DNA of 64,000 nucleotides from Bacteroidota bacterium (GTDB lineage: Bacteria; Bacteroidota; Bacteroidia; Bacteroidales; Tannerellaceae). How positions within the stretch are numbered: the stretch's first letter is position 1; each line of letters starts with the position of its first letter. The notes below the pieces were generated by a model. That model was given only the letters and a program-made list of their open reading frames with translations, had not been told where the DNA came from and searched no databases. The stretch spans positions 1 to 64,000 of the forward strand of contig JAEYVY010000017.1 of NCBI GenBank assembly GCA_023429375.1, written 5' to 3'. Positions 54,147-63,503 of the stretch are shown piece after piece. A program made the position numbers and the translations under genes.

Positions 54147-54626
54147 TTACTCTCTCTGAAATTGAGTAATTACTACTTCATGAGCATTGTTGTATTCGGC
54201 ATTTGCTATTTTTAGTCTGGTGTTCGATAGTTCCTGTATGGCATATAAAGATGTGTCTTGTTCGGTCACTATCAGTAGATACCCTTTTCGGATTAGCCAT
54301 CTAAATGGAGAATCAGATAAGTCAGAGATAAATGAACCTGAATTGTTTTTATCGAAAAAGCAGGAATAAGGCGTGCCACAATATATGGATGTTTCCTGAT
54401 CTCCAATAAATCCCATCGTCCACTGCTGATCCCATTTTCCTTCAATCGTATCAACTAATGTCTCATCTTTCGGGATGGAAGAACCGGGTTTTACCTCTCC
54501 GGTTTTAAGGATTAACTCTTCCATATGTGCTATTTCTTCAGAGATAAACCTTGTATCTTCTTTCTCGCATGAGGAAAGTAAAACAAAAGTAAAAATGCTA
54601 ATGAGAACCAATGTATAACTTTTCAT
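54147..54626 (-). CDS. Small lipoprotein of unknown function
   Basis: A 159-residue lipoprotein with lipobox FVLLSSC (Cys ~20) and a predicted beta-rich mature part. I recognise no family. It stands alone with no evident partner; the following gene on minus ends far downstream. Confidence 0.65.
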   Translation of the reverse strand: MKSYTLVLISIFTFVLLSSCEKEDTRFISEEIAHMEELILKTGEVKPGSSIPKDETLVDTIEGKWDQQWTMGFIGDQETSIYCGTPYSCFFDKNNSGSFISDLSDSPFRWLIRKGYLLIVTEQDTSLYAIQELSNTRLKIANAEYNNAHEVVITQFQRE

Positions 54627-54714
54627 AATTTACAATTAGATTAAAACGGTAATGTACAATAGTATCACTATTATACAAGATGATATGAATTAGGATAATG
54701 CTGCATTTAATTCA

Positions 54715-57594
54715 CTACTTTCCACAAATACTTTTGAATGCGCAGTAGACACAAGCTTTGCCGGTAGGGGTTTGGGTGAATGGTTGTTCGGGCGAGAATA
54801 TCTGATCTAAACATCCTCTTAGTCCGCTTTCGAACTCATCCATGTAATCGGAGAAATCGGTTATTGCATCCGATTTGCCTCGCTCGATACGGTGATAAAC
54901 GGCTGGATCGAATGTGTCATTAAAAAGGGTACGCAGATAGTAGATAACCGGTTGTATGGCCATCGGTTTTTTAATTTCGTCTAGGTACATCCAGGCATAC
55001 ATGAATACTTGCATAACGGCTTTCGGGCGATCTTTGGCTTCGAGGTCGAACAGCTGATCTATGCCGGTAAAGGAGGAAACACCGCTGCCACTCTTGTAAT
55101 CCACGATACGAATCCGACCATTTACATCATCTACACGGTCAATAAATCCTTTCAGATTGATTTCATTACCATCGGATAACCGAAAGTGTGAATAAACTTT
55201 CTTTTCGGATTTAATATATTGAAAAGGAGTCAGCTCACTGTCGCGTGCAAGAATTTTCAGTACGTATTTACGTATCATTTCGCCTATAAGGAAATTCTGA
55301 CCGGTCAGTGGGCGTATTTTATCGGACTTGAAAAATGTCTTGTTGTAGACTTCGGTGATTACTTGCGTCAGGTTTTGCGAGTCTTTTCGAAGTATGGTCA
55401 AGAGATCTGCCGTTATCAGCTGGCCAGGGAAACGTGCGTAGAGTGTTTCCATTACCTTATGCAGGATGCTTCCAAACATACTGCTCTCGACCGTTTCCAT
55501 CACTTCCTCTTCTTCTTCAACTGATTCGATTGCCGAAAAATAGAATTTAAGCGGACAGTCTAGCCAAGTGTTGATGGCGCTGGCCGAAAGGGCTCGGGGA
55601 CCGTCTTTGCGGAAGAGGGATAGTTGCTCCATCACTTTTTCCGTTTTAGGCACAGTAATAGGAGGTGTTTTGGAGGAGGCTACATTATATACAGCAAGCT
55701 TACGTTTAAGAGGTTCACTGTAATGGAAGTGCAGTTGGTGAACAAATCGGCTGATTTCACCGGTTTGTAAGCCGTTCCCACTACGCGTGTCGTAAAGCAA
55801 AGTAACTTGCTTGGCGCGGTGGATGAGGCGATAGAAGTGGTAGGCCCATACGCTGTCTTGATGTTCGTAGGTAGGCAAATCGAAACCGCGCCTCAAGTTG
55901 TAGGGTATAAAGGAATTAGGGGCACTCCGTTTTGGAAAAATCCCTTCGTTCATTGATAGGATGATCAGGCGGTCAAAGTCTAATGCTCTGGTTTCCAGTA
56001 CACCCATCACCTGTAATCCGGACAGCGGTTCACCATAAAATGGGATGGTAATTGTGTCGGTTACGCGCTTTACAAGGCGGAAATAGGTGTCGATCTTCAT
56101 CTCAATCTGACTTTCCGAAAGCAGTTCTTTCATTCGGTTTACCGTCGTGAAATAATAGAAGATAAATTCCTGCTCGAGGTCATTCATCGAAAGCGTTTTG
56201 TCGTCTTCTTCCTCCTCTTCGTTTGTTTTCGAAATGGCTTTATTGAGCATTTTCAGCACATCGATCAGGTAATCGGAAAAGTCGGATGTATTGTAGAAGG
56301 CAGAAAACAAGCTTTTTAGCAATGGGTTGATAGCCAGCTCATCCGCGTCGATATAGATACGGTTGTATTGAATAATATCTTTTACCAATTTGGCAATCTT
56401 TTCGGGATCGGAAGCATAGATATATTGATGGTTGAGTACGGGCAATACATCACGGAAATAAAAAGCCGGCCTACCTTCGGCAAAGCGTATGTTTTTCTGT
56501 AAGGTGAGGATATTCTCCATCAACGAGGCGATAGGTGTTCCGGCTAAAGGATAACCCATCGTTACGTTCACGCGTTTGATCTGTTCGGGAATCGAGTTCA
56601 AAACAGGGATAAGCATTTGCTCATCGGGAAGAACTACAGCCGTTCGGAGAGCTTCTTCGGCATTCATTTCGTCAACGCCATAAGCTGAAAGCAGGGCATG
56701 AACCTGCTTGGCTTGTCCCACGGCAGAGGGAATGCCGATTACTTCAATATCCGGCATCTCGCATTCTTCTTCGGGCAGTGTATGAAGAGAAGGATAGTTC
56801 TTGATATTGCGTAAAGCAAAGTAGGAGGCTCTATTGTCCGGATCGAGAACTTTGGGAGAGGCATAATCCCAATAGAAATCAGCCATATCCCGCTTTTGTA
56901 AGATGTCCAGTAAGAGTTCTTCGGATTTGGATAGGGCGTTTAGTCCTACGAAAACAACCTTGTCGTACGGAAGGCTAAACTCTTCGCCTGATTTCAGTCT
57001 TTCCACCACGTCTCTGAAAATCATTCCTTCGTATCCCATATTTTCGGTCTCCAGCTCTTCCTTGAGGCTAGTGTAGAGGGTGAACAGAATCTCCCAGAGT
57101 GCCAGGAAGTTCTTTTGGTTTGGCGTATCTCCTTTGGGGTGGAAGGATGACCAGAAGGTACGGATGGCCGCAATCTGTTCAGGTGATAGATAGTCAAAAT
57201 CGTCTTCCAACTGTTTGAGGTCAGTCACGTTGGTAAACAACATGCGCGCATTAGCCATATACTTGTCCACATCATCAAAGTCGCTAAGCAACATTTCTCC
57301 CCAATAAAGGAAATCATCGAAGGCCTCGTCCGAACCGCTAATTTCCTTATACAGCTTGTATAGTTTGAAAAGCAGGCTGATGCGATCGGCCGCTTGTTTG
57401 CCGCTAAGCTTAACAAACAGGTCGTTGATAGTCAAGATAGTAGGCGAGAAGAGGGGCTTGCCGGCTATCTCGGCCAGATATTTCTGAAAGAAAAGTCCGG
57501 CACGGCGGTTGGGGAACACAAAAGCCAAACGGCTGATCTTGCTCTTATATTCGCCATAGAATAGCGAGGCGACTTGATATAGGAATGGTTTCAT
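54715..57594 (-). CDS. PD-(D/E)XK nuclease, AddB-like
   Basis: A 959-residue protein with a degenerate UvrD-like N-terminal helicase part and a C-terminal RecB-type nuclease domain (~690-950) containing FIDRVDDVNGRIRIVDYKSGSG. Four cysteines, one in TWLDCPLKFYF and three in CVYCAFKSICGK, match the AddB iron-sulfur staple. AddAB processes double-strand ends for recombination. Its helicase partner (AddA) is usually adjacent but is not in this window; on the upstream side there is a 464-nt gap with a repeat. Confidence 0.87.
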   Translation of the reverse strand: MKPFLYQVASLFYGEYKSKISRLAFVFPNRRAGLFFQKYLAEIAGKPLFSPTILTINDLFVKLSGKQAADRISLLFKLYKLYKEISGSDEAFDDFLYWGEMLLSDFDDVDKYMANARMLFTNVTDLKQLEDDFDYLSPEQIAAIRTFWSSFHPKGDTPNQKNFLALWEILFTLYTSLKEELETENMGYEGMIFRDVVERLKSGEEFSLPYDKVVFVGLNALSKSEELLLDILQKRDMADFYWDYASPKVLDPDNRASYFALRNIKNYPSLHTLPEEECEMPDIEVIGIPSAVGQAKQVHALLSAYGVDEMNAEEALRTAVVLPDEQMLIPVLNSIPEQIKRVNVTMGYPLAGTPIASLMENILTLQKNIRFAEGRPAFYFRDVLPVLNHQYIYASDPEKIAKLVKDIIQYNRIYIDADELAINPLLKSLFSAFYNTSDFSDYLIDVLKMLNKAISKTNEEEEEDDKTLSMNDLEQEFIFYYFTTVNRMKELLSESQIEMKIDTYFRLVKRVTDTITIPFYGEPLSGLQVMGVLETRALDFDRLIILSMNEGIFPKRSAPNSFIPYNLRRGFDLPTYEHQDSVWAYHFYRLIHRAKQVTLLYDTRSGNGLQTGEISRFVHQLHFHYSEPLKRKLAVYNVASSKTPPITVPKTEKVMEQLSLFRKDGPRALSASAINTWLDCPLKFYFSAIESVEEEEEVMETVESSMFGSILHKVMETLYARFPGQLITADLLTILRKDSQNLTQVITEVYNKTFFKSDKIRPLTGQNFLIGEMIRKYVLKILARDSELTPFQYIKSEKKVYSHFRLSDGNEINLKGFIDRVDDVNGRIRIVDYKSGSGVSSFTGIDQLFDLEAKDRPKAVMQVFMYAWMYLDEIKKPMAIQPVIYYLRTLFNDTFDPAVYHRIERGKSDAITDFSDYMDEFESGLRGCLDQIFSPEQPFTQTPTGKACVYCAFKSICGK

Positions 57595-58058
57595 TCGTGT
57601 TATTCTTATTACCTAACAAATATACAAACGAATATTAAATTCTTATTAAAAAGGTAGGTGAGAAGATAAACGAAATGGCATTGAAACCGGAATCGAAACT
57701 AAGCCCGGAAAAAGGGGGTTTTCGCTTGAACGTAGATGTTAAAAACATCGGGATGAAACACGAAAAATGAATACAGAGGCTAAAAAGTGTCCCGATGGTT
57801 AAAAAAAATCATCGGGAACGTTTAAAAAAACATCCCAATGCTTTTTAAAAACGATCGAGGTGTTTTTTTGAAGGGGGTGCGAAACGGCCCTCTAAAAGCA
57901 GAAATTGGAGGTTTCAAAAAATGGGACATTTTAAATTTGCTCCTTTTTATCGCGTTTGAGAGGTTGTGTGCAGAATTGGATAAAAGGCTTATTCTCTGCA
58001 AAAAAGTCGGCCAAAATAAGTTTAACGAAAAAGTTTCGTTTGGCAAAAAATCGAAAGC
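57595..58058. other. 464-nt intergenic region with repeat copy C
   Basis: It holds repeat copy C at 57789-57869 and flanking GATG/CATC blocks. In 57871-58058 I see no gene; open frames of 74 codons on both strands run through the repeat and look accidental. Confidence 0.6.
57789..57869. repeat. Dispersed palindromic intergenic repeat, copy C
   Basis: TCCCGATG (57790-57797) and CATCGGGA (57810-57817) form an inverted pair, and the region as a whole aligns with copies A and B, ending in GGTGTTTTTTT. The outer stem is weaker than in B. A related GATGTTAAAAACATCGGGAT block is at ~57734-57753. Confidence 0.75.
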
Positions 58059-58940
58059 TTAAATGAAATCAGCAATATTGGCCAATACTTTTTGACTCAG
58101 GCGTATGTACATCTGACGAGAACGGCCGGATGTAGTTTGCATGCACCTGATCTTCGGGTGATTGAGTAAATGCTTGCCGCCCAATGCATCGATACTGTCG
58201 CAAAAACAGAGGTTGTTTTTTTCTAGCCAGTTTACGAAAGGCGCCTCATCCCAAGCCGGCGACAAGCCTATGTTGAATAGTATTTTGTTGTTACCAAACG
58301 CTCTAAACTCTTCTTCATGGAGTAAAACCGTATTTCTATTCAGACAACAAACAACAACCTCATTTTCCTTTAATAAATCCGTAAGAGATCTGAATAGGTA
58401 TCCTTTGGCCGTAGCGTCGCTTTTTATGCTACGTGAATAATAGCTTATGTCGGCACCAAAGAAATGAAGCGCATCGGCAATCAAACCACCCACTCTTCCC
58501 AGACCGATGACGCCGGCCTTCAGACCGGTGACTTCACGCGCTACGCCATCCCATGGTTCTTGACCAAATCCATGAAGACACCGAATCAGCTCGCTGATTA
58601 CATATTCAACAACACCTTCATCTCCATAATCACGTATACCCGTGACGGTTATACCTTTTTTATGAGCATATGGGATATCAACATTGGCACTTTCCGGTGA
58701 ATACAAGGAACAACACATGCCGATATATTTCACGTTGGGACATTTCTCCAAAGCAGTACGCGTGATGCGTGTAGTGAAGCTCACGAGTACGGCGTCGGCA
58801 TCTGCAATTCGGGAAATAACTTCCTCGTCGTTTGCAGGAATATCCGGATACATAATTACTTCATTTGCATAAGATTTTAATTCATTTACTGCAGAAGGAA
58901 TGAGGTAAACGGGTTCGATGGCAACTAGTTTTTTGAACAT
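58059..58940 (-). CDS. D-2-hydroxyacid dehydrogenase-like protein lacking catalytic residues
   Basis: A 293-residue protein with the NAD-binding fold and the motif GVIGLGRVGGLIADAL at residues 143-158, as in the D-2-hydroxyacid dehydrogenase family. The usual catalytic Arg, Glu and His are not at their places: the NxxRG segment reads NIGLS (223-227), the DVFxxEP segment reads DSIDALGG, and the TPHIA segment reads TTSGRS (269-274). The C-terminus keeps the helical dimerisation part. It may bind NAD and act differently or serve as a sensor. Its upstream neighbour is a divergent sugar transferase; downstream is addB. Confidence 0.82.
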   Translation of the reverse strand: MFKKLVAIEPVYLIPSAVNELKSYANEVIMYPDIPANDEEVISRIADADAVLVSFTTRITRTALEKCPNVKYIGMCCSLYSPESANVDIPYAHKKGITVTGIRDYGDEGVVEYVISELIRCLHGFGQEPWDGVAREVTGLKAGVIGLGRVGGLIADALHFFGADISYYSRSIKSDATAKGYLFRSLTDLLKENEVVVCCLNRNTVLLHEEEFRAFGNNKILFNIGLSPAWDEAPFVNWLEKNNLCFCDSIDALGGKHLLNHPKIRCMQTTSGRSRQMYIRLSQKVLANIADFI

Positions 58941-59067
58941 AATAATAGAAATTAATCTATAAATTTAACGATAAAATAATGATATTAGAACGATTAACAC
59001 GAATGTTTTAAAATATTATGAGAGTAAACAACTTTTTCAGTCTTCCCTTATTTTCAGAATTATTGTT

Positions 59068-59075
59068 TATTTTTG
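59068..59075 (+). promoter_or_regulatory. -7 box of the sugar transferase gene
   Basis: TATTTTTG, 21 nt above the ATG at 59097; it covers the TTG at 59073, which is therefore not the start. Confidence 0.6.
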
Positions 59076-59096
59076 TACCTTGACTATTTAGAAGAT

Positions 59097-60494
59097 ATGG
59101 AATGGAAAAAAAGGCATAGTTATTTTATTCAATGGTTCATAGGAATGGGAGACTTGATTGTATTAAATCTCCTGTTTTTCCTCGTATATGATTTTCTAGG
59201 CGAATACTATGCAGGGGCTATCAAGCCTGCTATGAGAGAAGTGATTCTGTTGTTGAACTTCTGCTATTTTTTCTCCTTGTATTTTGTACCAATACAGCTA
59301 CATCTATCGGTTGTTTTCATTGACAAAATCGTGCAACGCGCGTTTATGATGGTAACCATATTTGTGTTTTTCTTCGCGACCTGTTTGACCTTCCTGAATA
59401 TTAGTCATTTATTATCTACTTTTCTGGTTGCCTATTATTTAGCGATTGTTGTTGCGTTCTCTTTTTGGCGGGTACTTGTCCGCATTTGCTTGAAGGCATA
59501 CCGGAAGAAAGGATTTAATTCGAAAAATATTATCATCGTAGGTGCCGGTAAGAACGGTATGGAGATATATAAGGTTATGAAGAATGACCTTGCCTATGGT
59601 TTTCGTATCATGGGTTTTTTTGATGATAACATTTCATTGAAAAATGTTTTGCCTAATTATCTGGGACTGACTAGTGAGGTGGAATCGTTTGTGCTCGAAA
59701 ACGATGTGGAGGAAATCTATTATACCTTGCCGGGCACGCAAGACGAGAAACTCATCCGGATGTTGAATTTCGCTGAAAAGAATATGATCCGCTTCTATAT
59801 CATTCCGGAATTTTATAGGAATGTAAAGAAGAGTCTGGTGATGGATGTGATCGAATCTATCCCCTTGCTTTCTGTTAGACGAGAACCCCTGCAAGCGGCA
59901 TATAACCGTTTCTTGAAACGTTGTTTTGATATCGTCTTTTCGTTGTGTGTACTTATTTTTATTTACCCAATACTGTATGTGGTTGTAGGTATATTGATAA
60001 AACTTTCGTCAAAAGGTCCAATCATCTTCAAACAGCAACGAACCGGCTTGTATGGTCATGACTTTCAATGTTATAAGTTCAGAACCATGCGCGTTAATGA
60101 TGACGCCGATGAGAAACAGGCAGAGAGAGATGATCCAAGAAAAACGAAGATTGGGGATTTCTTGCGAAGAACGAACTTGGATGAATTCCCTCAGTTTTTT
60201 AATGTTTTGATAGGGGATATGTCTGTTGTAGGACCTCGCCCTCATATGTTAAAGCATACGGAACTTTATTCCGCAATTATAGATAAATATATGGTACGCC
60301 ATTTGGCAAAGCCTGGTGTGACCGGATGGGCACAGGTAACAGGGTATAGAGGCGAAACCAAAACCTTGGAACAAATGGAAGGACGCGTAAAAAGAGATGT
60401 ATGGTATATTGAAAACTGGTCATTCTTCCTTGATTTAAAGATCATTGTGGTGACCGTCCTGAATATGTTTAAAGGCGAAAAGAATGCATATTAA
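59097..60494 (+). CDS. Initiating sugar-phosphate transferase (WbaP/WcaJ-type)
   Basis: A 465-residue polyprenyl glycosylphosphotransferase. Four or five N-terminal membrane segments precede a Rossmann-like part (VGAGKNGMEIYKVM) and the conserved C-terminal domain (KRCFDIVFSLCVLIF, FRTMRVNDDADEK, RRTNLDEFPQFFNVLIGDMS then VVGPRP). It attaches the first sugar phosphate (glucose or galactose) to undecaprenyl phosphate to start capsule or exopolysaccharide units. The start at 59097 follows the promoter position. It is isolated from other glycan genes in this window. Confidence 0.92.
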   Translation: MEWKKRHSYFIQWFIGMGDLIVLNLLFFLVYDFLGEYYAGAIKPAMREVILLLNFCYFFSLYFVPIQLHLSVVFIDKIVQRAFMMVTIFVFFFATCLTFLNISHLLSTFLVAYYLAIVVAFSFWRVLVRICLKAYRKKGFNSKNIIIVGAGKNGMEIYKVMKNDLAYGFRIMGFFDDNISLKNVLPNYLGLTSEVESFVLENDVEEIYYTLPGTQDEKLIRMLNFAEKNMIRFYIIPEFYRNVKKSLVMDVIESIPLLSVRREPLQAAYNRFLKRCFDIVFSLCVLIFIYPILYVVVGILIKLSSKGPIIFKQQRTGLYGHDFQCYKFRTMRVNDDADEKQAERDDPRKTKIGDFLRRTNLDEFPQFFNVLIGDMSVVGPRPHMLKHTELYSAIIDKYMVRHLAKPGVTGWAQVTGYRGETKTLEQMEGRVKRDVWYIENWSFFLDLKIIVVTVLNMFKGEKNAY

Positions 60495-60549
60495 ACCGTT
60501 TTGATGCACACTTTCTTTATTTTTGTGTAACAAAAAAAAGAATTAATTG

Positions 60550-60557
60550 TATATTTG
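60550..60557 (+). promoter_or_regulatory. -7 box close to the ruvX start
   Basis: TATATTTG, 8 nt before the ATG at 60566, so a transcript from it would be nearly leaderless. A second -7 box, TATTTTTG, lies at 60518-60525. Confidence 0.5.
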
Positions 60558-60565
60558 CACCCGTT

Positions 60566-60994
60566 ATGGGACGAATATTAGCCATTGATTATGGACGTAA
60601 AAGAAGCGGGCTCGCGGTGACAGACACCATGCAGATGATTGCAAATGGGCTGACAACACTTGCAAGTGCAGAGCTTGAGGCATTTTTGACTAACTATATC
60701 AAAAAAGAGCCAGTTGATTTATTTGTGTTAGGACTACCTAAGCAAATGAATAACGAACCTTCTGAAAATATGAAGTACGTCGAACAGTTTGCAACGAGAC
60801 TGCGACGCCTATTCTCATCAATCCCTGTAGAATTTTATGACGAGCGTTTCACATCCGTACTTGCTCATAAAGCAATGTTGGAAGGTGGACTTAAAAAACA
60901 ACAAAGACAGAATAAAGCACTGGTAGACGAAATCAGTGCTGTTATCATACTACAATCATATCTGGAAAGTAAAAATTATCAATATAAACTATGA
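60566..60994 (+). CDS. ruvX: Putative Holliday junction resolvase RuvX
   Basis: A 142-residue YqgF/RuvX nuclease. The RNase-H-like motifs are LAIDYGRKRSGLAVTD (Asp7), PVDLFVLGLPKQMN, and FYDERFTSVLAHKAM. It processes Holliday junctions or pre-16S rRNA ends. The stop overlaps the def start by 4 nt (ATGA). Confidence 0.93.
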   Translation: MGRILAIDYGRKRSGLAVTDTMQMIANGLTTLASAELEAFLTNYIKKEPVDLFVLGLPKQMNNEPSENMKYVEQFATRLRRLFSSIPVEFYDERFTSVLAHKAMLEGGLKKQQRQNKALVDEISAVIILQSYLESKNYQYKL

Positions 60995-61548
60995 TTTTAC
61001 CAATATATCTTTACGGCCAACCCGTATTAAGAGGGAAAAATGAAGAGATAACTTCAGACTATCCGAATTTAAAAGAATTGGTTGCCAATATGTTCGAAAC
61101 CATGTATAATGCCGATGGAATCGGATTGGCAGCTCCTCAAGTTGGCCTGTCTATCAGACTGCTAATTATCGATGCCGATATCTTGTCTGACGATTTTCCT
61201 GAGTGTAAAGGATTTAAACGAGTAATGATAAACCCAAACATCACTGAACGAAGCGAAGAGCAGGTTTCAATGGAAGAAGGGTGTCTTAGTTTTCCGGGAC
61301 TACATGAGAAAGTGTCCCGCGCAAAAAGTATTCGCATTACTTACGTGGATGAAAACTTTGTTACGCATGAAGAAGAACTTCATGGGTTTGCTGCACGCGT
61401 AGCACAGCATGAATACGAACACCTGGAAGGAGGCATATTTATCGACAATATTTCACCCATTCGTAAACAGTTAAGTAAAGGAAAGCTTAATAATATTATT
61501 AAGGGAACAGCACGTTGTGCCTATCGCACAAAAGGTGTTGGTAAATAA
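60991..61548 (+). CDS. def: Peptide deformylase
   Basis: A 185-residue metalloenzyme that removes formyl from nascent N-termini. Its three motifs are intact: GIGLAAPQVGLS, EEGCLSFPGL and QHEYEHLEGGIF with the HExxH metal site. It is coupled to ruvX and precedes the carboxylase gene by 22 nt. Confidence 0.95.
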   Translation: MILPIYLYGQPVLRGKNEEITSDYPNLKELVANMFETMYNADGIGLAAPQVGLSIRLLIIDADILSDDFPECKGFKRVMINPNITERSEEQVSMEEGCLSFPGLHEKVSRAKSIRITYVDENFVTHEEELHGFAARVAQHEYEHLEGGIFIDNISPIRKQLSKGKLNNIIKGTARCAYRTKGVGK

Positions 61549-61570
61549 TTAACTAATTAAATCAATCACT

Positions 61571-63118
61571 ATGACAGATTTAAGTAAAAGCATTCAGGAA
61601 CTGAGACATAAGAAAGAGGTTCTGAAAAAAGGCGGGGGAGACGCTGCCATCGAAAAACAAATCGCCATGGGCAAACTACCTGCCCGTGAACGAATTCTTT
61701 CTTTGTTGGATCCAGATTCTTTTCAGGAGTTCGATATGTTTGTCAAGCATGACGGACGTGACTTCGGGTTGGATAAAAAAGAATTTCCTGGTGACGGTGT
61801 AATTACCGGTACAGGAACTATTCATGGATCTCCTGTTTGTATTTATGCGCAAGACTTTACGGTAGCCGGAGGATCACTTGGTCTTAATCATGCCCGTAAA
61901 ATCACGAAAATTATGGACCATGCGTTGAAGATGAAGTGTCCAGTAATCGGTATCAATGACTCGGGTGGTGCACGTATCCAAGAAGGCGTAGGTGCTCTTG
62001 CCGGCTATGGCGAAATATTCTATCGCAATACGATCGCTTCCGGTGTTATCCCACAAATTTCGTTGATACTTGGTCCTTGTGCCGGTGGAGCCGTGTACTC
62101 GCCAGCCTTGACCGATTTCGTGTTTGTCGTTGAAAATGTGTCTAAAATGTTTATTACCGGTCCTAATGTAATTAAGACCGTATTAGGCGAAGATGTATCA
62201 ATGGAAGAACTCGGCGGTGCACGTGTGCATGCTGAAATTACCGGAAATGCTCATTTCTATGCAAAAACAGAAAAAGAATGTTTTGAGCAAGTTAAGAAAT
62301 TGATCAGCTTGATTCCGGCTAATAATTCGACAAAGGCTCCTGCTTTAGCTAAGCAAGAACCTGCAACTAAGTTGAACATCGAAGAGATAGTTCCGGTAGA
62401 TCCGAAACAACCATATGATGTGCGCGATGTAATCAGATGTATTGCTGATGATTCAGCATTCCTGGAAGTTCAAGAGCTTTGGGCTGCCAATATCGTTATC
62501 GGATTTGGACGCATTGGCGGTGAAACGGTTGGTTTCGTAGCTAACCAAGCTATGGTGCTTGCCGGTGTATTGGATTGTGACAGCGCTGACAAAGCAGCCC
62601 GCTTTATTCGTTTCTGTGATTCCTTTAATATACCTATCGTAACTTTAGAAGATATGCCGGGTTATTTGCCGGGTATCGATCAGGAGCATGCCGGTGTGAT
62701 CCGTCATGGAGCTAAAGTGCTTTATGCATACTCTGAAGCTACTGTGCCTAAGATTACGATCATCTTACGTAAAGCATATGGTGGAGGTTATATCGCCATG
62801 AATTCACGCCACTTAGGTGCTGATTTTGTGTTTGCATGGCCAACTGCCGAAATTGCGGTAATGGGACCTGAAGGAGCTGCTAACATCATCTTCCGTAAAG
62901 AGATTGATGAAGCAGAAGATCAGAATGCTATGCGCGAGGAAAAGGTGAAAGAGTATATTGAGAAATTTGCCAACCCATATGTTGCTGCTTCAAAAGGATT
63001 TATTGATGCAGTAATCGAACCGAAGGAAACCCGTTCAATTTTGTTACATGCCTTGAAGTTGTCTGCACTGAAAGAAGAAAGCAGACCAGCTAAAAAGCAT
63101 GGGTTACCTCCATTTTAA
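61571..63118 (+). CDS. mmdA: Acyl-CoA carboxylase beta subunit (methylmalonyl/propionyl-CoA)
   Basis: A 515-residue carboxyltransferase with two crotonase-type halves. Motifs are DSGGARIQEGVGALAGYGEIF, GPCAGGAVYSP, PGYLPGIDQEHAGVIRHGAK and YGGGYIAMNSRHLGADF. It transfers CO2 between biotin and propionyl- or methylmalonyl-CoA, in the succinate-propionate route. The small biotin carrier gene follows 19 nt later; the decarboxylase membrane subunit and biotin carboxylase are not in view, so carboxylase or decarboxylase direction is open. Confidence 0.92.
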   Translation: MTDLSKSIQELRHKKEVLKKGGGDAAIEKQIAMGKLPARERILSLLDPDSFQEFDMFVKHDGRDFGLDKKEFPGDGVITGTGTIHGSPVCIYAQDFTVAGGSLGLNHARKITKIMDHALKMKCPVIGINDSGGARIQEGVGALAGYGEIFYRNTIASGVIPQISLILGPCAGGAVYSPALTDFVFVVENVSKMFITGPNVIKTVLGEDVSMEELGGARVHAEITGNAHFYAKTEKECFEQVKKLISLIPANNSTKAPALAKQEPATKLNIEEIVPVDPKQPYDVRDVIRCIADDSAFLEVQELWAANIVIGFGRIGGETVGFVANQAMVLAGVLDCDSADKAARFIRFCDSFNIPIVTLEDMPGYLPGIDQEHAGVIRHGAKVLYAYSEATVPKITIILRKAYGGGYIAMNSRHLGADFVFAWPTAEIAVMGPEGAANIIFRKEIDEAEDQNAMREEKVKEYIEKFANPYVAASKGFIDAVIEPKETRSILLHALKLSALKEESRPAKKHGLPPF

Positions 63119-63137
63119 TCATCAAAATTCGGGATAG

Positions 63138-63461
63138 ATGGAAAATAAGAATACAGAATATGTGGATTTCGTTGTAACGGCCAGTAAGTACAAGACGACG
63201 CTGACGAAGAAATACCTGGAACGTAAAGAGTGGCAACCGGTTCAACCCGGAGAGGTGAATTCTCACCTGCCCGGTACGATTATTGAAGTACTGGTGAACG
63301 AAGGTGATCAGGTGGAAAAAGGACAGTTGCTTTGTATCCATGAAGCCATGAAAATGTTGAACAGAATAGTAGCACCCCAAACCGGTGTTATCAGTAAAGT
63401 CAACGTAAAAGTGGGTGATCGTATAGCAAAAAACCATTTGATGGTCAAAATTGAATCATAA
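63138..63461 (+). CDS. Biotin carboxyl carrier protein subunit
   Basis: A 107-residue protein whose C-terminal ~70 residues form a biotinyl domain with biotin lysine Lys72 in IHEAMKML. The N-terminal ~35 residues are charged and probably bind the carboxylase subunits. It would carry carboxybiotin for the transferase encoded 19 nt upstream. Confidence 0.9.
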   Translation: MENKNTEYVDFVVTASKYKTTLTKKYLERKEWQPVQPGEVNSHLPGTIIEVLVNEGDQVEKGQLLCIHEAMKMLNRIVAPQTGVISKVNVKVGDRIAKNHLMVKIES

Positions 63462-63475
63462 TAAGATAAATTACT

Positions 63476-63483
63476 TATTTTTG
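63476..63483 (+). promoter_or_regulatory. -7 box of the TPR gene
   Basis: TATTTTTG, 20 nt before the ATG at 63504. Confidence 0.5.
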
Positions 63484-63503
63484 CCTTTCAAGATTTAGAT
63501 CAG

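Noticed and set aside
57822..58062. Opposed 74-codon open frames in the addB upstream gap
   Set aside because: They mirror each other across the repeat and a low-complexity A/T region, with no ribosome-binding site or recognisable domain.
59073..59096. TTG start for the sugar transferase
   Set aside because: The TTG is part of the TATTTTTG promoter box.
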